A stretch of DNA of 64,000 bases from Paraphaeosphaeria minitans (GCA_015832175.1 WJXW01000013.1:372001-436000); one strand, 5' to 3'. Counted from the stretch's first letter, positions 12,867 to 25,994 are shown. Notes: generated by a model from the letters alone, not told the origin. Made by a program: numbers and translations.

Positions 12867-15253
12867 TCATACGGCTATTTCATGATCCCCGATCCCCACA
12901 ATACCGTACTCCACACCATCCACCCCGTCCCCATCTCCACACCGATGAACGCACACCACCGCCTCATACCCCAGCCTACTTCTCACGACAACACTTCCCT
13001 TCACCGCCCCACCCTCCCACTCAAACCCCACCTCAAACCCACCCCTCGCCTTGACCCCTCTCACCCTCCCCGCTCCCCACTCCCCCGGACAACTCGGCAG
13101 GATCCTAATCACCCTGACCTCCCCCCCGCCTCTGGCCACCATCTCATGCGACTGCACAAGGCACTCCAGAATCCCCGCGCAGGCGCCCCAGTTCCCGTCG
13201 AGTTGGACGGGCGGATGGCTGTCCATCATATTCGGCACCGTGCTGTCGCGCAGCAGCGTGCGGATGTTGTCGAGACACTGCGCGGGCTTGCGCAGCCGGG
13301 CGAAGAAGCAGATGAGCCAGGCGCGGCTCCAGCCCGTGTGCCCGCCGCCGTGGGCGAGACGGCGCGCGAGGGTGGCGAGGGCGGCGGCGGCGAGGCTGGG
13401 GGTCGAGGACGGCGCGATGCTGGACCCGGGGTGGAGCGAGTAGAGGTGCGAGATGTGGCGGTGGCCGGGCTCGGCGTCGGCGTAGGCGTTCAGGCCCCAT
13501 TCTTGGAGTGTACCGTGCGTGGGGTGTATGGTTGGGGGAGGGAGCTTGGGGAGGGCGGTGCGGATCCTCGTGGTGAGGTGGTCTTGGAGGGCTTGCGTTG
13601 TGGATGTGCATGTGATTTCGGGGTGGCGGGCAAGTGTCTCGACGCTGTTGATAAAGCCGGTGAAGATGTCTTTGACGATGGCCATGTCCATTGTTGACCC
13701 CTCGCAGAAGATGCCCTTCGTGCCGTCTGCGTCGACAAAAGTATTCTCGGGCGAAAGAGACGGGCTCGTAACCAGCACCTCCCCCGTCTCGTCTTCGATC
13801 AGGAAGTCCAGCAGGAACTCCGCACAGCCCTGCAGCACGGGGAACATCCACCTCAGGAAGTCGATGTCCTCGTCGAACGCAAAATGCTCCCAGATATGTG
13901 TACACAGCCACGCGCCTCCCAGCGGCCACAGCGTCGCCGGCATCCACTCATCCTGCGGCGCGGTATCCGCCCAGATATCCGTGTTGTGGTGGCAGCACCA
14001 ACCGCGGCAGCCGTACATGTCTCTCGCCGTGTCCTTCCCGCTGATGGCGAGACGATGCAGCAGTGTGAAGAGAGCCATGTGGCACTCTGAGAGGTTGCCT
14101 GTGTTGACGGGCCAGTAGTTCATCTGGAGATTGATGTTGATGGTGTATTTCGCGCCCCAGGGTGGGGAGAAGTAGGGGTTCCATATCCCCTGGAGGGTAG
14201 GGGGAAGAGTACGTGAGGTGTTGCGGCTGCTGGAGAGGAGGAGGTAGCGGCCGTAGGCTTGGTAGAGGGCGATGATGTGCACATCGGTGGGGTCTTTGAG
14301 GCGCTCAGGCGTAGGCTTTTCATCGCTGTTGTTGGTCTCAGGCCTGCGGATGTGGTCAGATTCTCAAGATTGAGCTACAATTGTCTTGATGTGACTCACA
14401 GTAGTTCAAATGATTGTCTTCCGTAAATTCTTTCCCAGTCCCTTCGGTGTCGAGCCCATAGTGCTTCAGGGGAGTACTGGAGTGCTAGAGAGACCGTTTC
14501 TATAGCGGTCTCCTCCAGATCAATGTTTGGCTCATACGATGTCGACACTCCAACGACGATGAGTGCGTCTGTGGACATGACTTCCAGCGAGGCTCCCACG
14601 GCCTCGACTGTTCCTGCCGCGTCCTGGCACTGCACGCCTGCCACCATACATAACTTGTTACTGTCCTTGCCCCCAGGCGTGGCATGCAAGACCAGTCTTC
14701 CATCCCGAGCAGTAATCGAGTCAAGAAACTCATTGGTCTCGTACCATTTATCACTCATGCGCGTCAAGTTCACAGAAAACGACACAGGCTGGTCTGCCTG
14801 GACGTGAATCGCAATGACCGAATCCGGAAAGCTCGCAACATACCTCCTCCTGACGCGATTCCCACCGACCGCATACTCCACCTTCACCTCTGCCTTGTCC
14901 AAATCCAACGTCCTCTCGTAACGCCCAACCTCCTCGCCATGTGCAAAGTCGAGATAGCACTGACCCGCCGGCTCACAATGCCTTGCGCTCCTCGGCCTGG
15001 CCAGGAACCTTTTTCTCACCAGCTTCTCCACCTCGGCATGCTCGCGATTCCGGATGAGCTCCCGCAGACGGAGCAGGTGTGCGGCGGATTTGGGCGTCCG
15101 GGCTTGAGGGCCGCCGTACCACACGCTTTCCTCGTTTAGGCGAAGCGTCTCGGTGGGCGCTCCGCCGTACACCATGGCCCCGAGACGGCCGTTGCCAATG
15201 GGGAGGGCGGACTCCCAGTCATGTTTTTGGGCGGGGGAGAGGTAGCGTAGCAT
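12867..15253 (-). CDS. GH95 alpha-L-fucosidase
   Basis: This is an inverting alpha-1,2-fucosidase of glycoside hydrolase family 95, acting on fucosylated glycans such as xyloglucan side chains. The family opening LPIGNGRLGAMVYGG lies near residues 17-31. The asparagines of NINLQMNYW (about 355), the acid in GTLQEWG (about 565) and the aspartate of QLDGNWGA (about 666) match the catalytic set known from Bifidobacterium AfcA. Other marks are LQGIWNPYF, WCCHHNTDIWADTAP and HRHISHLYSLHPG. Exon 1 is 14400-15253 and exon 2 is 12867-14343. The intron at 14344-14399 (GTGAGT to CCGCAG) splits codon CTG. The product is 776 aa. The start at 15253 (MLRYLSPAQ) fits the domain edge and gives no signal peptide. 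An upstream in-frame ATG exists near 15310 but does not make a clear leader either. It is divergent from the sugar porter. Confidence 0.9.
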
Positions 15254-15887
15254 TGTTTGTCTGGGGCTGGGGTTTGTTAGGTACAGGTCGAATTCAACGC
15301 GTACGAACATGCAAGATGGCACTGTGCACGAGGAATGTATCAACTGAAGGGAGAACGTGATACGATATTGCACAGCTTGACCAGGTTGGCGTGCATTAAT
15401 AGTATCAAGAGAGTTAATATAGTTCCGGCATGCCAGGGGAGCCTACGCCGGGAGTATGGGGTAGGTACTGGGGGATGTGCGTGCGGGGCGTGACCCAACC
15501 GTTCCTTCGACCATCGGGTCGAGCACGAAGGTCACACGAAGCTTGAGCTGGGGGGCCTCAAATTTCAACGGAAAAACTAGAACCGAGATCGCGGAGGGTC
15601 GAGCGACATCTAGTGGATGGAATAATCTGTGGGGTCGTTCAAGTTGCATGAGGAACATGGTCGTAAGTCGTTCGCGTCTGCGGAATAGAGGCGCGATCAA
15701 CAAGGCCCGCGAGTCGTGCATTCGACCACTGAGATGGAAGCTTCAGTGGACGTTATGAAAGGTTTCGAAAGTCTTGATTCTGGGAACGGTTGTCCTTTTT
15801 GCTTCTACCGAAGCTTTTCATCGCTGTCTCTGGCCTTGGACGTAGGTATTTAACAACAGAGGACCGTAGTCTCAGTGCTACGTCGAA
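15254..15887. promoter_or_regulatory. Divergent promoter of GH95 and sugar porter
   Basis: This 634-bp gap separates two divergent starts. It contains CTGGGG at 15468-15473 and at 15548-15553 and GTGGGG near 15630, all matching the SYGGRG consensus of the carbon repressor CreA. Such hexamers occur by chance, so binding is inference. Joint control of the two genes is plausible from their arrangement. Confidence 0.4.
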
Positions 15888-17724
15888 ATGGCAGAACCAG
15901 AACAAATCCGCTCCTTCGGCCACGACCCAGCGGTCCACGCCAAGGCCGACGTCCACGTCGAAGAAGTCGTCGTCCAGCGCATCTCCGAAGAGAATCTGCA
16001 GAAAGAATCCGCCAAGGCCCTGAGGTTCTGGTCCAACACTGGCCTGCGAATCGTTCTCATCATGTTCATTCAGTTGTGCAACCAGAGCGGTTACGGCGTT
16101 GACTGGGCAGTCATTGGTGGCTTGAATGCCTTTGAGTCGTGGCATACCTATTTCGGCTTTGGCACGGCAGGGAGCACCTTCGCGACGCTGAATGCACTTA
16201 TGCGTATCGGTACTATCGCGGGCAGTCCGTTTCTGGCTCTGAGCGATGTTATCGGGAGGAGAGGCGTTATGTTTGTGGGTAACGCGTTGACGGTTTTGGC
16301 GGCGCTGTTGCAAGGTCTGGCCACGGGTATGCCCATGTTCATGACTGGGAGATTCATCTTGGGATTCGGATCCACTCTTGTGGCGAGTTGCAGTCCGCAG
16401 TACATGGCTGAGGTGTGTTCGATGTATCTTCTTCAGTCTGAAGGTTACCAAGCTGATGGTCATATACGCAGATCGCACCTGTCCACCTCCGAGGACGTCT
16501 GGTCGGCATCATGGGTGCAACGTTCCATATCGGCTCCATAATCATGGACGCCGCACTCATCGGCTTCAGCCAGATGCCCGGCAACAAAGCATGGCGTATC
16601 CCGCTTCTCCTCGAAGCCATCTTCCCTGCTATTGTCGTCGTGCTGATCTACTTCACTATTCCGGAATCACCTCGCTACCTTGTCAAGAAGGGTCGAATCC
16701 AAGATGCTAAAAATGTGATCGCCAAGTACCGAACGACCTCCCAGTCGACTGATGAACCTATCGTCGGCATGGTCGTAGCCCAAATCGAAGAGTCTTTAGA
16801 AAGCACGCGCACGGGCTTCAAGCAGAGCTGGAATTTCGCCGTGTTCTTCACAAAGGTCGTCCGCTACCGACTCCTAGTTCTGATCCTATACAGCGCCTTC
16901 CAATCCTGGAACGGCGGCGGCATTGTATCGTACTGCAAGTCAACCCTCACCTAACCCTGCAACCAGTACCCCACAAAATTCCAAATCACTAACGTCCCTA
17001 GACCTCACCCCTGCCCTCGAGACCATCGGCATCCACGACGAGATCCCCCAGCTCGGCATCAACCTTGGCCTCGTTATCACCTACACCGTCTTCACGCTGC
17101 TCGGCTCCTTCATCATCGACTTCTGGAAGCGCCGCACGCTCATCTTCTCCGGCCTCGTGACCATCATCGCCATGCAGACCTGCGCCATCATCACCTCCTG
17201 GCGCTACAACGCGTCTCCCTCCAAGGCGACGGCGGGCCTGACCATCCTCTGGATGTTCCTGTTCCAGTGCTTCAGCGCGACCTTCATCGCGACCATGCAC
17301 AACCTGTACCCTGTGGAGGTGCTGTCGCTGAACCTGCGGTCTAAGGGGATGGGATTTTACGGGCTGATCCAAGGTGCGTGTGGTGTGGTGGAGGCATATG
17401 GTATCAGCATTGGCATTGAGAAGGTAGGGTACAAGATCTGGGTGGTGTATATTGCGTACAACACTGTTCAGCTTGGGCTGTCGTACTTTATCTTCCCTGA
17501 GACGGCGGGTCTCAGCTTGGAGGAGATTGATAGTATCTTCGAGACACCTGGTGTTCAGCCGGTCAAGATGAGTCTGTAAGTAGAATAGGGGAAGAGGGTT
17601 GGGGTGGACATTACTGACATCATGCAGGCTCATTCAGAAAGGGAAGGAAGAGCAAGCCAAGATGAATCGCGAGGCGCGGGATCAGAATGAGCATGGTATT
17701 GTTGAGGAAGTGCCTCGAACATAG
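15888..17724 (+). CDS. MFS sugar porter, lactose/cellodextrin permease type
   Basis: This is a 12-span proton-coupled sugar transporter of the plasma membrane. Sugar porter marks are SDVIGRRG in the loop after span 2, GRFILGFG, PESPRYLVKKGR after span 6, and SYYLTPALETIGI in the central half. The terminal FPETAGLSLEEID motif follows the last span. Exons are 15888-16412, 16472-16934, 17002-17575 and 17628-17724, giving 552 aa. Intron 1 is 59 nt and intron 3 is 52 nt, both GT-AG. Intron 2 (16935-17001) needs a GC donor (GCAAGT) to give the family sequence SYYL; a GT donor would not keep the frame. The long hydrophilic N-terminus (about 45 aa) is usual for fungal oligosaccharide permeases. It sits between two intracellular-looking glycosidases, so its cargo may be a fucosylated or beta-linked oligosaccharide. 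Confidence 0.88.
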
Positions 17725-17860
17725 TGGTGGATGGGTTCAAACTAGACGACGAGGTTAGGGGAAGGTCGGAGAACAGACAGTGTAGCAAGAATAGTTGCAT
17801 AGAGGATGCTCGCGTAGGACATGTAAACACGAATTTCAAAGCTTCCCTCCCTCTCTCGAA

Positions 17861-19720
17861 TCAGTGAGCAATCAGATGCTCAAAGAACTCGCGATTAAAC
17901 GCCGCGCTCCGCTTCGGATACCTCGTCTTATCCTCACTCTCAAAGTCGACCCACGTCACGCCAAACCGATCCGTATACCCCTTCGCCCACTCCCAGTTAT
18001 CCAAAAACGTCCACCCAAAATACGACCGGATGTCGATACCCTGCTGCACAGCTTTCGCCACCTCGCCCACGTACGCGCGGAAGAACTCGATCCTGTGCAC
18101 ATCGTTGAGCACATCTCCCCCCGGTGGCGCCGATACATGCTCTCCCCTCGCCGTCGTCCCGTTCTCCGTTACGTAGATGGGCACGCGGTACCTATCCCAC
18201 ACCCAGCGCAGCAGCTTCGCGAACCCCCACGGCGACGTGCGCAGCCACTCTGTATCCGACTCCGCCCCGCGACTCACACCCACGCTGTTGACGTCGAACC
18301 ACGCGAGATTCCCCTTGTGGTCCTCGGGCGGGACCGGCTGGCCTGGGGGCACTTTGTCCCGCACGAAGAAGGCCGTGTACGTGTTCATGCCGTAGAAGTC
18401 GCTGCTGCCGCGGACCAGCTTCTTCTCGGCGGCGGTGAAGGCGGGGAGGCGGGTTCCGAGTTGAGCGCGCATGGCGTCGGGGTAGTCGCCCGTGCCGTGG
18501 ACGGGGTCTGCGAACCAGGCGATTTCGAACTCCAGGGCGCGCGTGGCGGCGCGTTGGTCGGCGGGGGAGGAGGCGTCGTAGGGCTCGGACCAGTTGCCTG
18601 AGAGCGTGATGCCGATGGTGCCGTGCTGCGTGGGTGCAAAGTCTGCTTTGTATAGGTGGTAGACTTGGGCATGGGAGAGTAACTGTGTGTGGCCGACCTG
18701 AGGGGGTGGTTAGTTATGGTGTACATTGTGTGCTCCTACCCTCCCGCATCTACCGTTGCTGCTCAAGAGTAATCCATAGCTTCATATGCATGTGTCTCGT
18801 GCCCAACAGATAGAAGAAGGACTGTAAAAAAGACTTACGATCCACGGCTCCGTGCTCGTATCCCCCTCCTCGTACTTCTCCCGATCGCTACTCCTATTCG
18901 GCGCATGTGCACCGCCAGCGTACCCAGCCAGCGCATATACCCCTGGCTCGTTGTACGTGATCCAGTGCTTCACCCTATCTCCGAACCTCCCAAAGCACAT
19001 GCGGGCATACCGTACAAAGTCAGGAACGTACTGCTCAGGATCCAGCATGCTTTTGTACCTCTCCTCCAACGCCTGCGGCACATCCCAATGGAACAGCGTC
19101 ACAAACGGCGTGATATTCGCCTCGAGAAGCTCGTCTATCAGATCCGAATAGAACTTAATCCCGGCTTCGTTGACCGGATCTTCCTTCCCTCCTAGAGGGA
19201 TGATCCGGCTCCACGAGAGACTGAAGCGGTAAGCATTGACGCCGTAGCTCTTCATGAGTGGGACGTCTTCGCGGAAGAAGTCGTAGGAACGACAGGCATC
19301 GTCTGCGGTGGAGGCGTCGATGACTCGGCCGGGAGTGTGGGCGAGGACATCCCACGTCGAGGGGCCTTTGCCGTCGACGTTCCAGGCGCCTTCGATTTGA
19401 GGGGCGGCGGTTGCGTAGCTAGTGTTGTGTTAGTGGCGGTTTCCTTGTTGTAAGAGCAACCTGAAGGCGAGATGTAGATTGGAGACAGAGAAGATGTGAA
19501 ATGGTCGGAGCTCAGTGGATGAGACATGCTTGGATCAGAAATATGTGCGCCGACAGTCGACTGCAGTATCTGTACAACGGGGAATGGGCCGCGGTAAGTG
19601 TTTGCGACCTGAGAAGTGCGGCGGCAACATAGATCAGGAGACGTACCCCCAGAAGAAATCTTTCCGCAGCGAACCCTTCAGCCCAGCTTCTGGAGCATTG
19701 TCGAAGTCGAATTCTACCAT
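17861..19720 (-). CDS. GH1 beta-glucosidase, probably intracellular
   Basis: This is a retaining beta-glucosidase of family 1 that cleaves short beta-linked oligosaccharides. The acid/base glutamate is in TYNEPG (about residue 182) and the nucleophile in VTENGT (about residue 397). Substrate-site marks QIEGAWNVDGKG, FSLSWSRI and the aglycone region WTFLDNWEWAKGYTDRFG are intact. Exons are 19647-19720, 18839-19418 and 17861-18697. Introns are 228 nt (GTACGT to CACTAG) and 141 nt (GTAAGT to CCCTCAG), longer than most here. The first exon encodes MVEFDFDNAPEAGLKGSLRK and then DFFWG, joined to GYATAAPQIEG, which fixes the start. Total is 496 aa, normal for the family. There is no signal peptide, which fits hydrolysis of sugars after import by the neighbouring transporter. 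Confidence 0.92.
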
Positions 19721-20326
19721 GTTTGCGAGCTGTCACAAAAATCCAGAGGAAATACTCCGTCCTCCGCGCATGCTCTACAGAGTGGGCTACACATATCGTT
19801 GTCGAAGCTCGCTTAGCGTGGGGTAGGATTCTAAGTTGGAGGATCTGCAGCATGCATCCATCCCGGGAGAATTACGACCGAGACGGAAGAGGATTGGTGG
19901 CATGGAAAATCAACTCTACGGATAAATAGTAGGATAATTGCGCTATTGTCGCGCATGCTGGTGTGAAAGTCAGACACGGCTCGCTGTATCACGGCGTTGC
20001 ACTCGCGTAAAGAAAGTGGGGGCCGCTAAAGCGCGGATGGTGAATCATCGCTGGAGACAGGATATGTCAACATCCCATGACCTTGAGACATGTCGTACGT
20101 ATACTCACAAGTCGACCAAGAACAATGCAACGTATCAAAGGCGTTGAACAGAGAGTCGGCGGTTGTCGAGTCACCGTGTACAGAGTCGAAACATATCCTG
20201 TTATTACAATGTCGATGCGGGTGGTCTTATGTACAGTGTGAGAGTGCCTCATCCTTCGAGTAGGAGTGGTAAGCAGCAGTAAATTTCTGGCCGATATATA
20301 CCCAGGTGGCCTCGTACATAACGATA
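19721..20326. other. Intergenic between ABC transporter 3' end and GH1 start
   Basis: This holds the GH1 promoter and the ABC gene 3' flank. No coding signal or repeat is seen. Confidence 0.6.
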
Positions 20327-23300
20327 CTATCGATCGAGCGCTTGTGCTTGACACTTTTGCAGAAGTTAGCACATCGTGTGAACGATCAGTTGGGGCTTTA
20401 CTCACCATCTGGTAATATACTCCTCTCTTTCTCAACAGAGCCTGATGGTCTCCCTTTTCAAGAACCTTGCCACTTCCAAGAACAAAAATAATATCCGCCT
20501 TCTGAATCGTCGCTAAGCGATGTGCAACTGCAATGACTGTGCGTCCGCCCTCGTCTGCAGCCCGCTCAATCGCCTCTTGTACTAGCTTCTCACTCTCACT
20601 GTCCAAGGAACTCGTTGCCTCGTCGAGCAAAAGCAGTTTAGGCCGACGTAGGAGGGCGCGTGCGAGTGAGAGGCGCTGCTTTTGGCCACCAGAGAGCGAC
20701 ATACCCTTCGGCCCAAGCCGCGTCGCATACCCATCCGGTAACGACGTGATAAACTCGTGAATCTGAGCATCGTCACATGCAGTTTGGATAGCCTCATCTG
20801 TCGCATCGTCCACGCTCAGCGCCACGTTCTCCCTGATCGTGCCCTCATACAGCGTCGGCTCCTGGCTCACGAGACTGATGTTCTGGCGATACTCGACCGG
20901 ATCCAGCGTCGTGATGTCTTGCCCATTGTATTCTACTTTTCCCGACGTGGCGTCGTAGAAGCGCTCGAGGAGGGAGATGGTGGTCGATTTGCCGCATCCC
21001 GAGGCGCCAACTAGAGCAGCAAATTGGCCCGGCTGAATGGATATGTTGAGGTTGCTGAGGACAGGAGTAGGACGCGATTGATAGGTGAATTGAACAGAAC
21101 GGAAGTCGATGGCGACACCGGACGGGGAAGGCTCGATAGGTGCGTACGCAGGAGGCGGGGCATCTCGCGCGGGACGCATGCTGAGAATTCGGTTTGCAGC
21201 GCCGGTGGCTTGTGCGATATCTGTAAACGCTGTAAGCTTCGAAGGTCAAGTTCTTGTGGATAGAAGACATACTTGGCGCGAAGGAGAACCACATTCCTGC
21301 TGCGACGGCGCCTTGGACAATGGCCATGTAAATCACGAAGAAATCGGTGACGTCGTACTCTCTGGAGGCTAGCAGGGTTCCGCCATACCTATGAGAGTCA
21401 GTGATGATCCATCGAAGTACTGTGCATATGTCAAAGGATATTAGAGACTTACCAGAAGGACAGCGCCATACATCCTAGCTCGACACTGTCCGAAGCGGCA
21501 AAAACAACTGTTCCGAGCCTCGCATCGCTGAAAGCCTTTTTCACATGGTGCCGCAGCAGCTTCTCGTATCTGTTTCCAATCATGTCTTCCATGATCAATG
21601 AAAGAACTGTCCTAAACGCTCCCACGGCTTCAGTACCAAATTGTGAACTCTCTTCGAATACAGCAGCATTCGTCTTTTCGAACTTCTGTTCGATGCTGAG
21701 GCGGAGATATCCCGCAGCGAGAATTGGAGGTAGCGCGGCGAAGAGTCCGACGAGAGATAGCTTCCATCCGTACACGAAGGCGATGATGGTGGATCCAACA
21801 AGGTTGACCACAGCTATGGCTGCCATCGACATCTCAGTGCCCATAAGTTGCTGGAGCTGCGTTGCGTCACCGCTCACTCTGGACGTTAGTGTTCCAGCCG
21901 AATGACCTTCGCGATCAAAGAACGGTATACGCTGCCTTATCAAGTTGAGTAGATACTCTTGTCTGTAGTGACGGGTAATGGCGATAGAGATCATGTGAGT
22001 GCAGAAGCCAATAGCAAAGTACGCGAGCCCGACGCCAGCAGCTTCCACGCCAAACATGCCGGCCCAGAAATAACCCTTCTGCACAAAAGTCGGACCGCTC
22101 AAGGTAAACACTTGAATGACGTTGGCAAAGACGTATGCTTGGATGGGATAGACAGCTCCAGCGCCGAGGATGCCCATGAAGGCGAGCAAATATAGGATAG
22201 TGTGGTGACGTTGTTCCAATATCATACGCCCACCGGTACTCATAAAATTCTTGTCAGTCCACTCCGGCTCCTCTTTTGATGATGGACGATCTTCTTCTGT
22301 TTCGACCATGTCAGATTTCTCACTCTCAGCGGTCTTCGATTTTCGCAGCGGTGCATCTTCAAGCCCTTCGTCAGCTTCCATAGCAAGATTCTGAGCGTAG
22401 ACGAGACCGTGATAGACGCCGTCTTCAACCTGAACGAGCTCGTCGTGGCTGCCTTGCTCAACTATTTTGCCTTGTCGCATCACTATGATCTTGTCTGCGC
22501 GCTTAATAGTTGACAGACGGTGGGCGATGACAATTGTCGTTCGGTTCTTCGAGACACGATCCAAGGCCTCTTGCACGATCCGCTCGGTACGAACATCGAT
22601 CGCACTGGTGGCCTCGTCAAGAATCAGAATGGGCGGCTGCTTGACGATACTTCTAGCGATTGCGATTCGTTGTCGTTGTCCACCTTTATGCAATTAGCGT
22701 AAATCCCTTGCACATAGTCGATCCCGGGTGAACTCACCAGAAAGCTTGATGCCACTCTCGCCCACCATGGTATCATAGCCTTGCGGCAACCTGTCTATGA
22801 ACTCATCTGCGTAAGCCTCTTTGCAAGATTCCTTGACCATCTTCATCTTTTCTTCTTTCGTCAAGTCTTGCCATTTCGTTCCACAGAGGCCAAACGCGAC
22901 GTTGTTGAAGAGGGTGTCGTTGAAGAGGAATGGTTCCTGTTGCACAAGCCCAATCTGTGAGCGCCACCATTTGAGGTTGACCTGGCGAAGGTCTATGTTA
23001 CCAATACGCACGGTACCTGTACATGTGTTGGGACCTGTGGTTGTTCCTAGTAAGCGAGCTGCTTGCAAGTGTCCCATTTGAGCGTGACTCACCAACGTCG
23101 ACTTCGTCTTCTTTCTCGCTGGACTTGACCGAGTTTTTGGTCTTCTTCTTTTCTTTCCACCACCCCTTCTTCTTCTTTGGTTTCTCGTCCTGAACGGGTT
23201 TTTGTCGAAACGGGTCCGCTGGTGCAGAATCCTCCGTCTTGTCTTTGGTCACCTCCTGAGCAACCGTGCCTGATAGTTCGTACCAGCGTTGTACGAGACC

Positions 23301-24866
23301 AACAATAGTGCTCTTTCCGGAACCAGAAGGACCGACAATAGCTGTTAATTTCCCAGCCTCGAATGTGGCGTTGAGACCATCGAGGATCTGGACGTTCGGA
23401 CGGCTCGGGTACGAGAAGGCAACCTTTTGAAACGAAATGGCTTGCTCAGCGGATACCTCCGGTTCCTTCAGGCCAGAGATATCAGGAACCGGGAAGTCGA
23501 TAGTGGCAAAGATCTCAGAGGCAGCAGTCGCGGCTTTGGTTATGGCTATGAATGGGCCTGCTATGCGCCCAATCAACAGGACGGCTGTCATCACAGAGAA
23601 GAGGACCCTAAGTGGGTTAGCAGAGTCGAAGTTATCGGTAATTATCCAAGGAACGACATGTGCCACGAACACTTCCCAACTTGAATCGTAGGAATGAAGC
23701 AACTTACACGACAATGTCTCCGATGTTTGAACTGTGTCCGTGCTCGTACTGCCGCACCCCAAACCAGAAAGCGAGTCCGAAGGTGCCGTACATGGCCATC
23801 ATGGATGGAGCCATCACTAGGCCCATCCAAGGAGCCACCTTTCTGCCCTGCTTCTTAGCGTCGTCCAGGAGCAGTTCGTGTTGTTTAGCTAGTTTTGCCT
23901 GTGCGCCGAACGCTGCCACGATGCGGATCGAAGAGAATATCTCGTATGCCACCGCGGATGCTTTCTCGAGTATGGCCTCTGTGGCCTTGGCTTCTTTCAT
24001 CAGCGGGGGAACTATGATTCCATAGGTGATGAAGATGAAGGGTAGCGAGATGCTAGCGATAAGAGTGAGAAGTGGTCCTTTGACGAACGCAACCACATAA
24101 AGACCGATTACGAAAGCGAGGGATTGGAAGAGCAGAGCGAGCTGTTGCGAGATACCGAGTTGAATTGTGTTGGATGAGGTGGTGATGCGCGTCGAGACTT
24201 TACCGGGTGAGATCTGCGAGTCGCAATGAATGGTGAGCATGTGGTCCCTGCAATCGAGCTGGGGTCGAGCTGCGGAGTATCTTACAGTATCGATGACGCT
24301 GACGGGTTGCGCAAACGTCGCCTTCAGGTAAGCTAATCGAAGCGCAGCACTCATTCGAAGTCCACTAATCCGTATTGTGAACATGGAAATGTAGGACATG
24401 AAAAACTTGGCTATGAAGAGGTAGACAATGTACAAAGCTTGCTTGTTGACTTCTGCCATGAATTCTTGCTTGGTCACAGTCGAATTGGGGAGAAAGTAAT
24501 CTGTAAAGTGGCCAACGAGCTGGCCAAAGACTATGTTCATCAAAGGCATGGCGATGCCTGCGCCGATGGATGTGAGAACGCAAAGGACGAGAAACAATGC
24601 GTCCAGCTTCGTGCCATAGGTGAAGACTCGCTGAGAGCATGAGTGAAACGAAGCTTAGTGTTCGACATGCGACTTACGAAATAATTCCCCAACCCAGCAT
24701 CAGCTTGCTTCGTTTTAGTCAGGCCATCTTCCCCGTCGCTCACAACAACCTCTTGGGAGGTGTTCTTCCCCACTGCTGCCTCTTCGACTAGCTGGATCTG
24801 CTCTGCGGGATTCTGGACAATTGTCGCGGAGGGAGCCGGCCCGTGGACATCTTTTTCTGCACTCAT
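20327..24866 (-). CDS. Full-size ABCB (MDR-type) multidrug/peptide exporter
   Basis: This is a two-half ABC exporter, TMD-NBD-TMD-NBD. NBD1 has Walker [10 protein letters not shown] (about residue 435), QQEPF, SGGQRQR (about 621) and [11 protein letters not shown]2 has GASGCGKST (about 1147), LSGGQKQR (about 1247), LLLLDEAT and the switch AHRLATI. Nine exons: 24678-24866, 24286-24630, 23708-24213, 23093-23607, 22738-23046, 21453-22683, 21273-21388, 20406-21220 and 20327-20353. They total 1350 aa. The last exon encodes only CQAQALDR and follows a 52-nt intron with a GCTAAC branch; without it the frame runs on falsely. NBD1 carries a Lys/Glu-rich insert of about 70 residues (around 450-522) between Walker A and the Q-loop, including [16 protein letters not shown]. 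This insert is known in one fungal subgroup. The exon-5 acceptor has an alternative 12 nt downstream. Substrate unknown. Confidence 0.92.
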
Positions 24867-25994
24867 GGTGAGTAAAGGGAGACGGAAATTGAAAATGTGT
24901 CAAAACGTGTCAATGAAGAGATGCCATGAGTGGCGAGTAAAGCTGAGGGATAATTTGTTGGTGCCTAGAGAGGTTGCGCGTTGCAGTGCTTGGTCGGAGG
25001 ATACGAGATAGGGCAGCCAATTGGCTTCGGCGACGATGCCGAGAAGGGGTACCTAGTAAGCTGGCCACGGCGGGATGACAAGAGCAGAGGAGGTGAGGTC
25101 GCGCATGAGAGCCGGCCCGTTCGCATGCAGCTCCTTTACATCGTCTGACGTGCAAGAAGATGAGCAAATGGAAATGATGGCAGGCGCATGTTCCGCATGT
25201 TCCATCACATTTGGACGCTAATCCCAAAAGGAGCGAGGAAATGCGAGGTTCCGTGCGCAGTCTTTCGACGTCGAAGGGCGGTGTTTCGGCTGGCTAGATT
25301 TCACAGGAAGGAGGTTAAGGGGTTTCGGCTCGCTGGGATTTCGAAGGAAGGAGGTTTCCAGCCGGCGTTGGAATCATCCGGAGTCATAAGGTAGCAACGT
25401 CGTCTGATCTCGCAAGTTGTTGTGAGGACGTGAACTGCGAAGCATCAGCGGGCGGGCGGCGGGCAGGTACGGGTAATACGCTAAGCGAGCGAATGATGGT
25501 CAGCGCCAAGCCTTCTGAGGGGGGGGGGTGGCGCATGTGGCGCATGTGGCTGTGCACTGCACTTTGCTGGTAGGGAATGCCTCGAGAGCCTGTTGGCGCA
25601 ACGCAACGCGCACATTCACCTCCACTAGGTAGTCTAGCTAGATAGTCAGCTCCACTACGGTAGTCTGCCTACCAAACGCCCCCATTGACCTCCACTGCCT
25701 ACCAAACACGCACATTCACCTCCGCTGCCTACCAACCGCGCGCTCCATTGGCCACCAAACGCCCAGCTCAGCTGCACCTTCCTGTAAACGCCATGCTGCG
25801 GCTCGGGCATCACCGCCTACCGCCTGCCCAAGTGACGTTTCCCCGCTGACACACGCCGCACGTCTTACTTTAAAGCCATGTGATTGTCTCCCATAACCCC
25901 TCCCCCGCCATCAGCTCTCGCTACTCTCCGCCCCTCGACCCCCCTTCCGTATCTACCACCTCCAGACACCTCACCGAACCTCGCGACCATCACT
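24867..25994. other. Intergenic with degenerate tandem repeats
   Basis: This 1.1-kb gap lies between divergent genes. From about 25612 to 25765 it carries imperfect repeats built on CATTCACCTCCACTGCCTAC and CCAAACGC, and a CTAGGTAGTCTAGCTAGATAGTC cluster near 25626. A nine-G run is near 25520. No gene is supported. Confidence 0.55.

Noticed and set aside
12774..13697. Long plus-strand open frame
   Set aside because: It lies antisense to the GH95 exon, is driven by high GC at third positions, and encodes Pro/His/Arg and Gly/Val runs with no family match.
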